Source of the DNA: Ixodes scapularis
Taxonomy: Eukaryota > Arthropoda > Arachnida > Ixodida > Ixodidae
Direction: 5' to 3'
Length of the DNA stretch: 64,000 nt
Assembly: GCF_016920785.2 (NCBI RefSeq)
Contig: NW_024609880.1
Span: 35,921,152 to 35,985,151 of the forward strand
The notes beneath the pieces are model-generated. The model made no database searches. It saw nothing but the letters and a program-made list of their open reading frames with translations, and was not told the origin of the DNA. This document shows positions 1 to 8,500 of the stretch, in pieces. The first letter of the stretch is position 1. The number at the start of each line of letters is the position of its first letter. A program made the translations under genes and the position numbers.

Positions 1-488
1 TTTGGTAAGGTTTCAGCCACTGCAGTTAATAGGTACAGCGGATTGTCAGCAGTCTTTCTACTTCTTCTGTCTTTGCGCTGTTTTGTTTTTATCATGTCTA
101 CTTACCAACTAGCCCAAACTTCTACGTTAATCAATTAGATATACGCCTTTTATTTATGCACTTCACAGTCGAGGCTTATAGACTACTATGCATTCCGGCG
201 TGGGTTTTTTTATCAAGGAATACTTTTCAGGCACAGATACCAAGCTACGATCCAAATGTATTAGAAGAAGTACTGGATAAAGGATTGATTACTTCCCGTT
301 GTATTTGACTTGTGTCCTTAAGAACTTTATTTCCAAAAATGTAATCGCATTTGTAATTAAATGCATTTTTCTCAAAGCGTTTTATATGTGTAGTTCGATA
401 CATTTTTGCTACTATTTGCTTCTTCCTGATTTCGCCAAACCAGCCATTAAATTTAAGGGTTAAGTCTACTTTGTCGCAAAGCTGGCAC
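1..488. other. AT-rich non-coding flank, no gene seen
   Basis: This stretch is low-complexity AT-rich DNA with stops in all frames, no open frame of useful length, no RNA gene that I recognise and no tandem repeat. It ends at the 8-bp target duplication (489-496) of the first transposon relic. It could be intronic or intergenic. Confidence 0.6.
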
Positions 489-496
489 TGTATAAA

Positions 497-1374
497 TAGG
501 GTTCGGAGTTTTCGGTTTAAACCGCTAAAAACCGATAAACGTATGCCGAATCCATTTTCGAAAATTCGGTTTTAACCGAAAAAGATCAGTTCGTAGGTTC
601 GGCATTTTCAGTTTAAACCGATGAAAGTACATCTAATCCGTTTTCTCAAATTCGGTTTTAACCGAAAAAGGTAAGTTTTTTAGGGCTGCGTCGATGTAGG
701 TGGGGGAGGGAGGGGAGAAAAAGAGGGGGCTTTGCAGCGTGGGACGTCTTCGTTATTGCCCTTTTCCAAGTTTAACATAAAACTAAAAAGATCTTAGATT
801 TGCCTTCACGGGACATATGTGTCCTTTCTGTGGCCGGGCTGAGTGTGTCAAGTTCCCGGTCCTAACAAAAAAGTTGGGATGTGGGCTAGTATAAGGTTTT
901 TCGCTTCATGCACTTCAGAGGACATTGAGAAAAGCCATTAATACCTTTCTTAACGCCCTTTTAAACTTCCATGTGGTTAAAAACATAACTACTATGGATT
1001 TTTTTTTTGCCATTTCTCTGGGTCCTGTACGGTCATCACCTCTGACGGTCACGTCGTCAGAATGGGAATGAAAAAGAAGCGCGCTGAAGATTATGCCCGC
1101 GAATTCTACGATTTTCAGGTGTGTCCTGACGGAAGTTGCAGCGAAGACCACGTGTGTATATGTGCCGCTATTTTTTGAGTGATCACAAATATTACAGCTA
1201 CAAGGATCATCTGATCCGGTGTCCGGTAGTGTTTCATATTCAGCGAAAGAGAAAAACGTGAACTTTTTGGGAATAAATAATATACATAAAAAAACGAAAA
1301 TTGAATTTTAATATAAACATTAAAAAAAGTACGCCGAAGTTTGAAAAAATAAAAACCGAAAACGCGAAACCCTA
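497..1374. mobile_element. Non-autonomous hAT-like DNA transposon, 878 bp, with 8-bp TSD
   Basis: The element is flanked by identical 8-bp direct repeats TGTATAAA at 489-496 and 1375-1382. Its ends are imperfect terminal inverted repeats: the left end starts TAGGGTTCGGAGTTTTCGG and the right end, read inward on the other strand, starts TAGGGTTTCGCGTTTTCGG, with 3 mismatches in about 22 bases. An 8-bp target duplication with TAGGGTT-like ends is what the hAT superfamily of cut-and-paste transposons produces. The interior (about 690-1300) has no transposase-like frame, so it must have been moved in trans by an autonomous relative. A purine-rich G tract lies at about 700-728. The 78-codon frame at 915-1151 on the - strand looks fortuitous. 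Intact TSDs with diverged TIRs suggest moderate age. Confidence 0.85.
502..690. repeat. Subterminal tandem duplication inside the 497-1374 element
   Basis: Two diverged copies of an 86-96 bp unit lie next to each other. Each begins TTCGG..TTTTC.GTTTAAACCG (near 502 and 598) and each ends with the near-palindrome TTCGGTTTTAACCGAA (565-580 and 651-666). Subterminal repeated motifs of this kind are commonly transposase-binding sites in hAT elements; that role is inferred here. Confidence 0.7.
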
Positions 1375-1382
1375 TGTATAAA

Positions 1383-1536
1383 CAACTAACTTAATATTTG
1401 CCAAATATCTTTACTTTGATTACATTTTTACCTTGATTAAGCAAGAACCAACAACACCACCAACAGCACCCACAACAAGGACGTGTGCCAAAATCAAATT
1501 ACGACTCACCGATCACACTGTTTTTTTTTTGTCGTG
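1383..1536 (+). other. Region upstream of candidate exon 1; no promoter motif assigned
   Basis: This is the short interval between the transposon's right TSD and the candidate start codon at 1537. It holds an A/C-rich stretch (about 1446-1480, built of AAC and ACC triplets) and a run of ten T at 1521-1530. The only TATA-like sequence is TATAAAC at 1377-1383, mostly inside the TSD and about 155 bases before the ATG. That is too weak to call a promoter. Confidence 0.35.
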
Positions 1537-1572
1537 ATGCCTCGCATTACTTTTATTTTGTTTATGGTACAG
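1537..1572 (+). other. Candidate exon 1 (start codon and first half of signal peptide)
   Basis: It holds twelve codons from ATG 1537, ending in phase 0 at CAG|GTGAGC (donor GT at 1573-1574). No in-frame stop occurs before the donor. The hydrophobic Ile-Thr-Phe-Ile-Leu-Phe-Met-Val run would be the start of the signal-peptide core. Confidence 0.4.
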
Positions 1573-2455
1573 GTGAGCTTGTTACCTGTTTGTGCGTTAA
1601 GATTTTTACACTATATATGAATTTAGTTGCGGCGGAAACAAGTAGGTGTTTATTTTTTCTACCAAAGTTGCTGCCTTGTGATAAAGTGTTTTCCAAGAAG
1701 CTGCTACTTCTCTGTCTTTTATTTTTTTTAGCGTACTTTATCTTCTTTAGAGAAGTGAGTATCACTGTATCCGTTTAGCTGACAAGACTTACTACGAAGA
1801 AATGATTCCTTAACTTGCACCACATGTAAGAACATCGTACTGATAGGGGCAGCCCTGTTGTCAGCACACGCAGACAGCACTTGGCAGGTAGACAATTCGC
1901 ATCGCTCAGACAGGAAACCCCCCGCAGCGTGTCGCGTTTCCGACGTTGAAGACCTGAACGGCTTAGCCCCGAGGTTCACTCTTCCTAGGAAAGCGACGTT
2001 GGGTGTTCGTGAGGCGATAGACGCTGCCGCTGAACAACCTGGGAGAGGATGCGCAGGTGAGCCTGTATATTTAGTCATTTTATTTAGATATCGGCGGTTA
2101 CCTTATTTTGTTACACATATCTTTGTCGGTCTACAAGTTTTCTTCATTCCCTGGAAGACACAACGGATCTAAATTAGAAAATACTAATTGCAGTCAAAGG
2201 ATTGGGGCCATGTGTTTGTTTGCGTCAGTTCCTATGCTATTCTAGCGTTGCGTGCAATCGAGCGACTTTTATTCGAAAACAGATTTTTAGTTCCTATTTA
2301 TACAAAGCGGATATAAAAAAGCGATGGGAATTATATCTGTAGTTAAATAAAACTGACGCTCGTCATGCGAACTGTTTCTTGGGCTGAGGGAAGGAGGCCG
2401 GTTATTCGGTCAACTTGTTTTTCTTCTTATAGATGTTGGTTCTGTTCAGGCTTAA
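1537..2455 (+). CDS. Candidate three-exon gene for a small secreted protein (model of 94 codons plus stop)
   Basis: I do not recognise a family. The model joins 1537-1572, 1831-2056 and 2433-2455 (285 nt including TAA at 2453-2455). Exon 1 encodes MPRITFILFMVQ and ends at CAG|GTGAGC, a consensus donor. Exon 2 continues in phase with NIVLIGAALLSAHA, so together they form a 26-residue signal peptide with a basic start, a long hydrophobic core and an Ala-His-Ala cleavage site before Asp-Ser-Thr-Trp. The remaining 61 residues of exon 2 are polar with two cysteines, one after Pro-Ala-Ala and one in a Gly-Arg-Gly-Cys near the end. Exon 2 is clearly more GC-rich than its surroundings and ends at a second CAG|GTGAGC. 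Weak points are the AAG acceptor of intron 1, the very short last exon, and no clear poly(A) signal close downstream. Secretion is inferred from the signal peptide only. Confidence 0.4.
1573..1830 (+). other. Candidate intron 1, GT-AG, 258 bp
   Basis: It begins GTGAGC and ends TAAG at 1827-1830. The acceptor has A rather than C or T before AG and only a modest pyrimidine tract (about 1805-1818), so it is the weakest splice site in the model. It is preferred because it keeps phase 0 and completes a signal peptide. Stronger-looking acceptors at 1730-1731 (after a long T/C tract) and 1749-1750 lead to early stops. Confidence 0.35.
1831..2056 (+). other. Candidate exon 2, GC-rich coding segment
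   Basis: It holds 75 codons plus one base, with the frame open from 1783 to the donor. It is distinctly GC-rich against AT-rich DNA on both sides. It ends CAG|GTGAGC with GT at 2057-2058, leaving phase 1. It encodes the end of a signal peptide and a 61-residue polar segment with two cysteines. Even if the rest of the gene model is wrong, this is the best coding-exon candidate in the flank. Confidence 0.45.
2057..2432 (+). other. Candidate intron 2, GT-AG, 376 bp
   Basis: It starts GTGAGC and ends with a textbook acceptor: a pyrimidine-rich run at about 2415-2430 followed by ATAG at 2429-2432. The interior is AT-rich with no repeated structure seen. Confidence 0.4.
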
Positions 2456-2666
2456 AAGAATAGTAATAATGCGCCAACGAACGAAGTTTAAACTTTACAG
2501 AAAGGTGCTTTTAGGAGGTGTATTTATCGTACACTCATATTTCATAGGTGTAGGTTCCTATAAAAGAAAGAATTCTTCAAACACAGACCAGCGTAGTTGT
2601 ATACCTCTATGCACAGGGAGGAAGACGGAAACAACCTGTCTGGTTGACGCTCCTACTCAAAAGTGA
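2433..2666 (+). other. Candidate terminal exon region, with an alternative open frame
   Basis: If exon 2 (phase 1) is spliced to 2433, the protein ends after Asp-Val-Gly-Ser-Val-Gln-Ala with TAA at 2453-2455. In a different frame the segment 2433-2666 is open to TGA at 2664-2666 and its end carries three cysteines (Ser-Cys-Ile-Pro-Leu-Cys, then Thr-Thr-Cys). That frame joins in phase with exon 2 only from weaker acceptors, for example those giving exon starts at 2515, 2554 or 2587. Which ending is used, if any, cannot be decided here. Confidence 0.25.
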
Positions 2667-3155
2667 AACCAGGTAGGACAAAAACTCGGAAAGTTTCTTC
2701 GACATGAACGCGCGAAAGAAGACCCAGTGGTATCAAGCGTGTGTGGTGCCCTCTGAGCAACAGCACCAACCAGACGGGGTTTTTTTCTTTTTCATTTTTG
2801 TTCTTGTGCACAGAAACGACGCGTTTTTCTTTAATTGACTTTTTTTTATGAAAACTTTCTTGCACGAAATCTGAGTATAACAAATGTATTACCTAAAGAC
2901 ACTTTTGTGAAAGACTTCATAACACACCTCCCTTCATTGGTTTATTTAGACTTTTTTTTTCTCGTTTACATCTAAACAGCGCTAGAAAGTGCACCCTGCA
3001 TATATAATTGTCGCAAACTCGTTTCCAAAATTTTGCAGCGAGCTTTATACTTTAAGCCCTACAATGCATGAAATGCGCTATTTAAGAAGAAGTTGCTCAA
3101 AATTGTTTAGAAGACATTAAACCGTATTTTAAGAAATGTGAGGAACCTTTATTTT
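2667..3155. other. AT-rich non-coding interval, no gene seen
   Basis: This interval has short T and A homopolymer runs (for example around 2779-2790 and 2951-2960), no useful open frame and no recognised RNA gene. A GTAGGA donor-like motif follows CAG at about 2671 but has no convincing partner. ATTAAA at 3116-3121 is a possible poly(A) hexamer, but it is about 660 bases past the candidate stop. Confidence 0.5.
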
Positions 3156-3540
3156 CATCAATTTTCCAGCCATATAAGCTGGGAATTTATGTGTATAGGT
3201 CCCGACACGCCAATGTTCCGGCTACATTTAGCGAGGAAACTTACTTGGTCTATAGGTCACGTGACATCAATTTTCCCGCCAAATCTAGCGTGGAGACTAA
3301 CTTGTTGTATGGGTCACGTGAGATCAGGTCACGTGACGTCAATTTTGCCGCTAAATTTGGCGGGATAACCAAATTAACGTATAGCTCTCGTGACGTCAAG
3401 TCACGTGACATTCAATTTCTCCGCTAGACTTAGGGGGAAACTGAATTGGTGTGTAGTTCACGTGGCATCAGTTGACGTAACGTGACTCGAACACCATTTC
3501 AATTTCCCCCTCTAAATTTAGCGGGAGATGCACGGAAGCT
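3156..3540. repeat. Degenerate tandem repeat, core period 72 bp, about six units
   Basis: Each unit carries CAATTT followed by a pyrimidine-rich CCCGC-like arm, an AAATTT-like centre and an inverted GCGGG-like arm, so each unit is itself an imperfect palindrome. CAATTT-type starts fall at 3159, 3211 (CAATGTT), 3268, 3340, 3413 and 3500. The GTCACGTGAC palindrome recurs exactly 72 bp apart at 3256, 3328 and 3400. A second CACGTG-type copy 15 bp upstream recurs at 3313, 3385 (degenerate) and 3457. Outer units are shorter or more decayed, as expected of an old minisatellite. Short open frames here only reflect the repeat. Confidence 0.8.
3256..3409. promoter_or_regulatory. Clustered E-box palindromes and E2F-like motifs in the 72-bp repeat
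   Basis: Three perfect GTCACGTGAC palindromes lie at 3256-3265, 3328-3337 and 3400-3409, with a further GTCACGTG at 3313-3320. E2F-like sites lie between them: TTTTCCCGCCAAA at 3271-3283 and TTTGGCGGGA at 3356-3365. Motif identity is read directly. A regulatory function is only a possibility, since these motifs are part of a tandem repeat and could be there by amplification. Confidence 0.25.
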
Positions 3541-4521
3541 CAGACAGGCGAAATTTGGGGATTTCGCGTTGAAAATCAGTTTGAGTTAAAAAAAGAAAAA
3601 AGTTGTGACTAGTATTTGAGTACTCCCGAATCTTTGTAATACTTGAGGGGTGCGTTGTATTCCTTCCAAGTATTCGCGAGTATTTCAGAGTCGCGTTGTA
3701 ACGGTTGTATGCTGTTGACCTAAGAGTGCGTGCAGGACGAACAACACGGGTGGAGCTCACTGACGGGACAAACGGCGGATAACATGCGCTTTCGGGTGTG
3801 AACTCCAAAAAACTCAGAGTCGTGTGTTGCGCCTCCACAGAGTTTGACGTGTTAGTGACTGAATTTTGGGGTTTTGTTTCGCTTCGGAGGCACAGATTGT
3901 GACAGCGTGTAAACGTGCTGTGGCTCGTCACACAAGGGCGGAAACCCCCCTTGACGTCATGCGGGGTACAGGTAGACTGCAATTGCGTAAGTGCGCTTTA
4001 GAACAAAACAGGAGATAGTAAACATAGACGTCACAAAAGGGGGAAATCAGAAGAAAAAAAATGAAATCTTTCAACGATTTCGGGGTGAGGTCGAACGCCG
4101 CTACAATTACTTCGTTTGTAGATGACCGATAATATTAAATTCACTTCGGCAAGAAGTCTTCTAAAGACCGTTAAATGTGAAGCATGACTTGGAGAAAACT
4201 GTTTTAGTTTTAAATGACAGCATACCTGCTAGACAAAGAGAATGCTGGCCTCGTTTGATCTCGCTGTTGGAAGGTTTTGCCCGTTAAAGTTCAAGCGCAC
4301 ATTCCTACACGTCGTTGTGCAGCGGCGAGGCAAGGTGATGACGTCCGCTACATTCTTGCTCTTTTTTTAATTTTCGGTACTTGCATATTGCGACTAGCCT
4401 TTGCACCATAACATGTAAAAACGTAACGTGACGTAACGTAAACTGCATGATTATTCTCGCCTCCAGTTGCAAGCACGCATGCTTAGCCAGTAGCTCACTG
4501 TTCTTACGGCTTCCAACATTC
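3541..4521. other. Non-coding interval with a possible old repeat fragment
   Basis: No supportable gene is present. At 3608-3690 several AGTATT/AATACT words recur in both orientations (for example AGTATTTGAGTACTC at 3611-3625 and AAGTATTCGCGAGTATTTC at 3668-3686). This resembles decayed ends of a DNA-transposon repeat, but I find no TIR or TSD. A 154-codon open frame on the - strand (3518-3982) has no recognisable domain and overlaps both this fragment and the 72-bp repeat. Confidence 0.4.
4420..4442. repeat. Short ACGTAACGTGACGTAACGTA motif
   Basis: This is a 23-base patch made of overlapping CGTAACG/GACGTAACG words. The same GACGTAACGTGAC core occurs at 3474-3486 at the end of the 72-bp repeat, so it may be a stray fragment of that repeat. 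The similarity is too short to be sure. Confidence 0.35.
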
Positions 4522-4529
4522 GTTTATAC

Positions 4530-5153
4530 TAGGGCTGGGCATTTGGTTGATTAACCTACCGATTAATCGATTAATGCTTTTATCGCGATTAATTTTCTAA
4601 CCGGTTAATCGGTAATATTTTAACCAACCAAAATAAACTAAAAAGTAAACGCTTTCACCACGCAGACGTCGACGAGAACACCTCTATGAAGGGCAAACTT
4701 TAGGTCAGAATTTAGCCTAAAGTAAACTGTAGGGTGAATATTTGTAACTCCTGACAAGGCGCAGAAGGTTACACGTCTCCCGGCCACTTCAATAGCGTTT
4801 GGGTGTCCGTTTAGCGCAGCAGAGAGAGACTATAGTGTGAACAATCAAAGGAGCTCGCACTTGCCGGATAATATCACAGAACCTTTTACCTCATGCAGCT
4901 GAACTTCTGAAGTAATAATGTGCCAGCGCCTTCGAACTGTTCTTAACTACACATCAAGGTTGATTCATAATAAAACTTGTGTATTAGGACCTTTACCTCA
5001 TGTTTAGCAAAGGCAAAAGCAGAAAGCGAATATTAATTTTGACTTTTTAAAAATATTATGCATGGAAATTAACCAGACCGATTAATCGATTACTTAATCG
5101 ATTAAACGATAACGATTAATCGGCTTAAAACTTTTAATCGACGCCCAGCCCTA
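4530..5153. mobile_element. Non-autonomous hAT-like MITE, 624 bp, perfect 11-bp TIRs and 8-bp TSD
   Basis: Perfect inverted termini TAGGGCTGGGC (4530-4540) and GCCCAGCCCTA (5143-5153) are bounded by identical 8-bp direct repeats GTTTATAC at 4522-4529 and 5154-5161. An 8-bp duplication with TAGGG termini is the hAT signature. Both subterminal regions are packed with ATTAATCG words, including the perfect palindrome ATTAATCGATTAAT at 4562-4575, and ATTAATCG at 5081-5088 and 5115-5122. These are plausible transposase-binding sites. The interior lacks a transposase frame, so the element is non-autonomous. The clean TIRs and TSD imply a fairly recent insertion. Its right end lies only 117 bp from the satellite array. 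It is a different family from the 497-1374 element. Confidence 0.92.
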
Positions 5154-5161
5154 GTTTATAC

Positions 5162-5270
5162 TGAGGAGTCTCGCATATAGCCGTTCATTTGCAGAAGGAG
5201 ATATCGGCTTTCTTTTCCGCCTTGCTTCCAACCTCCTCCTATAGGAACACTCCAATCGCGTGATGTTTTC
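5162..5270. other. Short unique spacer between hAT element and satellite
   Basis: About 109 bp of non-repetitive sequence, pyrimidine-rich in places (CTTTCTTTTCC and CCAACCTCCTCC near 5210-5240) but with no TCTCCGTC-like unit before the array starts. No gene is present. Confidence 0.6.
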
Positions 5271-5508
5271 GCTCCGTCTCTCCGTCTCTCCGTCTCTCCG
5301 TCTCTCCGTTTCTCCGTCTTTCCGTCTCTCCGTCTATCCGTCTCTCCGTCTCTCCGTCTCTCCGTCTTTCCGTCTCTCCGTCTCTCCGTCTCTCCGTCTC
5401 TCCGTCTTTCCGTCTCTCCGTCTCTCCGTCTCTCCGTCTCTCCGTCTTTCCGTCTTTCCGTCTTTCCGTCTCTCCGTCTCTCCGTCTCTCCGTCTCTCCG
5501 TCTCTCCG

Positions 5509-8500
5509 TCTTTCCGTCTCTCCGTCTCTCCGTCTCTCCGTCATTCCGTCTCTCCGTCTCTCCGTCTTTCCGTCTTTCCGTCTCTCCGTCATTCCGTCTC
5601 TCCGTCTCTCCGTCTCTCCGTCTCTCCGTCTCTCCGTCTATCCGTCTCTCCGTCTCTCCGTCTCTCCGTCTCTCCGTCTCTCCGTCTCTCCGTCTCTCCG
5701 TCTCTCCGTCTTTCCGTCTCTCCGTCTCTCCGTCTCTCCGTCTCTCCGTCTATCCGTCTCTCCGTCTCTCCGTCTCTCCGTCATTCCGTCTCTCCGTCTT
5801 TCCGTCTTTCCGTCTCTCCGTCTTTCCGTCTTTCCGTCTCTCCGTCTCTCCGTCTCTCCGTCTCTCCGTCATTCCGTCTCTCCGTCTCTCCGTCTCTCCG
5901 TCTCTCCGTCTCTCCATCTTTCCGTCTTTCCGTCTCTCCGTCATTCCGTCTCTCCGTCTCTCCGTCTTTCCGTCTTTCCGTCTCTCCGTCATTCCGTCTC
6001 TCCGTCTCTCCGTCTCTCCGTCTCTCCGTCATTCCGTCTCTCCGTCTCTCCGTCTCTCCGTCTCTCCGTCTCTCCGTCATTCCGTCTCTCCGTCTCTCCG
6101 TCTTTCCGTCTTTCCGTCTCTCCGTCATTCCGTCTCTCCGTCTCTCCGTCTTTCCGTCTTTCCGTCTCTCCGTCTTTCCGTCTTTCCGTCTCTCCGTCTT
6201 TCCGTCTCTCCGTCTCTCCGTCTCTCCGTCTTTCCGTCTCTCCGTCTCTCCGTCTCTCCGTCTCTCCGTCTATCCGTCTCTCCGTCTCTCCGTCTCTCCG
6301 TCTCTCCGTCTCTCCGTCTCTCCGTCTCTCCGTCATTCCGTCTTTCCGTCTCTCCGTCTTTCCGTCTTTTCGTCTCTCCGTCTTTTTGTCTTTCCGTCTC
6401 TCCGTCTTTCCGTCTCTCCGTCTCTCCGTCTCTCCGTCATTCCGTCTCTCCGTCTCTCCGTCGTTCCGTCTCTCCGTCTATCCGTCTCTCCGTCTCTCCG
6501 TCTCTCCGTCTTTCCGTCTTTCCGTCTCTCCGTCTTTCCGTCTTTCCGTCTCTCCGTCTTTCCGTCTCTCCGTATCTCCGTCTCTCCGTCATTCCGTCTC
6601 TCCGTCTCTCCGTCTTTCCGTCTTTCCGTCTCTCCGTCATTCCGTCTCTCCGTCTCTCCGTCTCTCCGTCTCTCCGTCATTCCGTCTCTCCGTCTCTCCG
6701 TCTCTCCGTCTTTCCGTCTCTCCGTCTCTCCGTCTCTCCGTCTTTCCGTCTCTCCGTCTCTCCGTCTCTCCGTCTCTCCGTCTATCCGTCTCTCCGTCTC
6801 TCCGTCTCTCCGTCTCTCCGTCTCTCCGTCTTTCCGTCTCTCCGTCTCTCCGTCTCTCCGTCTCTCCGTCTATCCGTCTCTCCGTCTCTCCGTCTCTCCG
6901 TCTATCCGTCTCTCCGTCTCTCCGTCTCTCCGTCTCTCCGTCTCTCCGTCTCTCCGTCTTTCCGTCTCTCCGTCTCTCCGTCTCTCCGTCTCTCCGTCTC
7001 TCCGTCTCTCCGTCTTTCCGTCTCTCCGTCTTTCCGTCTCTCCGTCTCTCCGTCTTTCCGTCTTTCCGTCTCTCCGTCTCTCCGTCTCTCCGTCTTTCCG
7101 TCTCTCCGTCTCTCCGTCTTTCCGTCTCTCCGTCTCTCCGTCTCTCCGTCTCTCCGTCTCTCCGTCTCTCCGTCTTTCCGTCTCTCCGTCTCTCCGTCTT
7201 TCCGTCTTTCCGTCTCTCCGTCTTTCCGTCTCTCCGTCTTTCCGTCTCTCCGTCTCTCCGTCTCTCCGTCTTTCCGTCTCTCCATCTCTCCGTCTCTCCG
7301 TCTCTCCGTCTCTCCGTCTTTCCGTCTCTCCGTCTCTCCGTCTCTCCGTCTTTTTAGTCTCTCCGTCTCTCCGTCTTTGCGTCTCTCCGTCTCTCCGTCT
7401 TTCCGTCTCTCCGTCTTTCCGTCTTTCCGTCTCTCCGTCTCTCCGTCTCTCCGTCTCTCCGTCATTCCGTCTCTCCGTCTCTCCGTCTCTCCGTCTCTCC
7501 GTCTTTCCGTCTCTCCGTCTCTCCGTCTCTCCGTCTCTCCGTCTCTCCGTCTTTCCGTCTCTCCGTCTCTCCGTCTTTCCGTCTTTCCGTCTCTCCGTCT
7601 TTCCGTCTCTCCGTCTTTCCGTCTCTCCGTCTCTCCGTCTCTCCGCCTTTCCGTCTCTCCGTCTCTCCGTCTCTCCGTCTCTCCGTCTCTCCGTCTTTCC
7701 GTCTCTCCATCTCTCCGTCTCTCCGTCTCTCCGTCTCTCCGTCTTTCCGTCTCTCCGTCTCTCCGTCTCTCCGTCTTTTTAGTCTCTCCGTCTCTCCGTC
7801 TTTGCGTCTCTCCGTCTCTCCGTCTTTCCGTCTCTCCGTCTTTCCGTCTTTCCGTCTCTCCGTCTCTCCGTCTCTCCGTCTCTCCGTCATTCCGTCTCTC
7901 CGTCTCTCCGTCTCTCCGTCTCTCCGTCTCTCCGTCTCTCCGTCTTTCCGTCTCTCCGTCTCTCCGTCTCTCCGTCTTTCCGTCTCTCCGTCTCTCCGTC
8001 TTTCCGTCTTTCCGTCTCTCCGTCTCTCCGTCTCTCCGTCTTTCCGTCTTTCCGTCTCTCCGTCATTCCGTCTCTCCGTCTCTCCGTCTCTCCGTCTCTC
8101 CGTCTTTCCGTCTCTTCGTCTCTCCGTCTCTCCGTCTCTCCGTCTCTCCGTCTCTCCGTCTCTCCGTCTTTCCGTCTTTCCGTCTCTCCGTCTCTCCGTC
8201 TCTCCGTCTCTCCGTCTCTCCGTCTCTCCGTCTCTCCGTCTCTCCGTCTTTCCGTCTCTCCGTCTCTCCGTCTTTCCGTCTCTCCGTCTTTCCGTCTCTC
8301 CGTCTCTCCGTCCCTCCGTCTCTCCGTCTTTCCGTCTCTCCGTCTCTCCGTCTTTCCGTCTCTCCGTCTTTCCTCTCTCCGTCTTTCCGTCTTTCCGTCT
8401 CTCCGTCTCTCCGTCTCTCCGTCTCTCCGTCTCTCCGTCTCTCCGTCTCTCCGTCTTTACGTCTCTCCGTCTCTCCGTCTTTCCGTCTTTCCGTCTCTCC

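Noticed and set aside
915..1151. 78-codon open frame on the - strand inside the first hAT element
   Set aside because: It lies wholly within a non-autonomous transposon, has no hAT transposase or BED zinc-finger motif and low-complexity stretches.
1485..1778. 97-codon + strand open frame over candidate exon 1 and intron 1
   Set aside because: It is rich in Phe and Leu because it reads T-rich intron-like DNA, and it is in a different frame from the signal peptide that the spliced model completes.
3518..3982. 154-codon open frame on the - strand
   Set aside because: It shows no domain, signal peptide or splice context. It overlaps the decayed 72-bp repeat and an AGTATT-rich repeat fragment, and its length is possible by chance.
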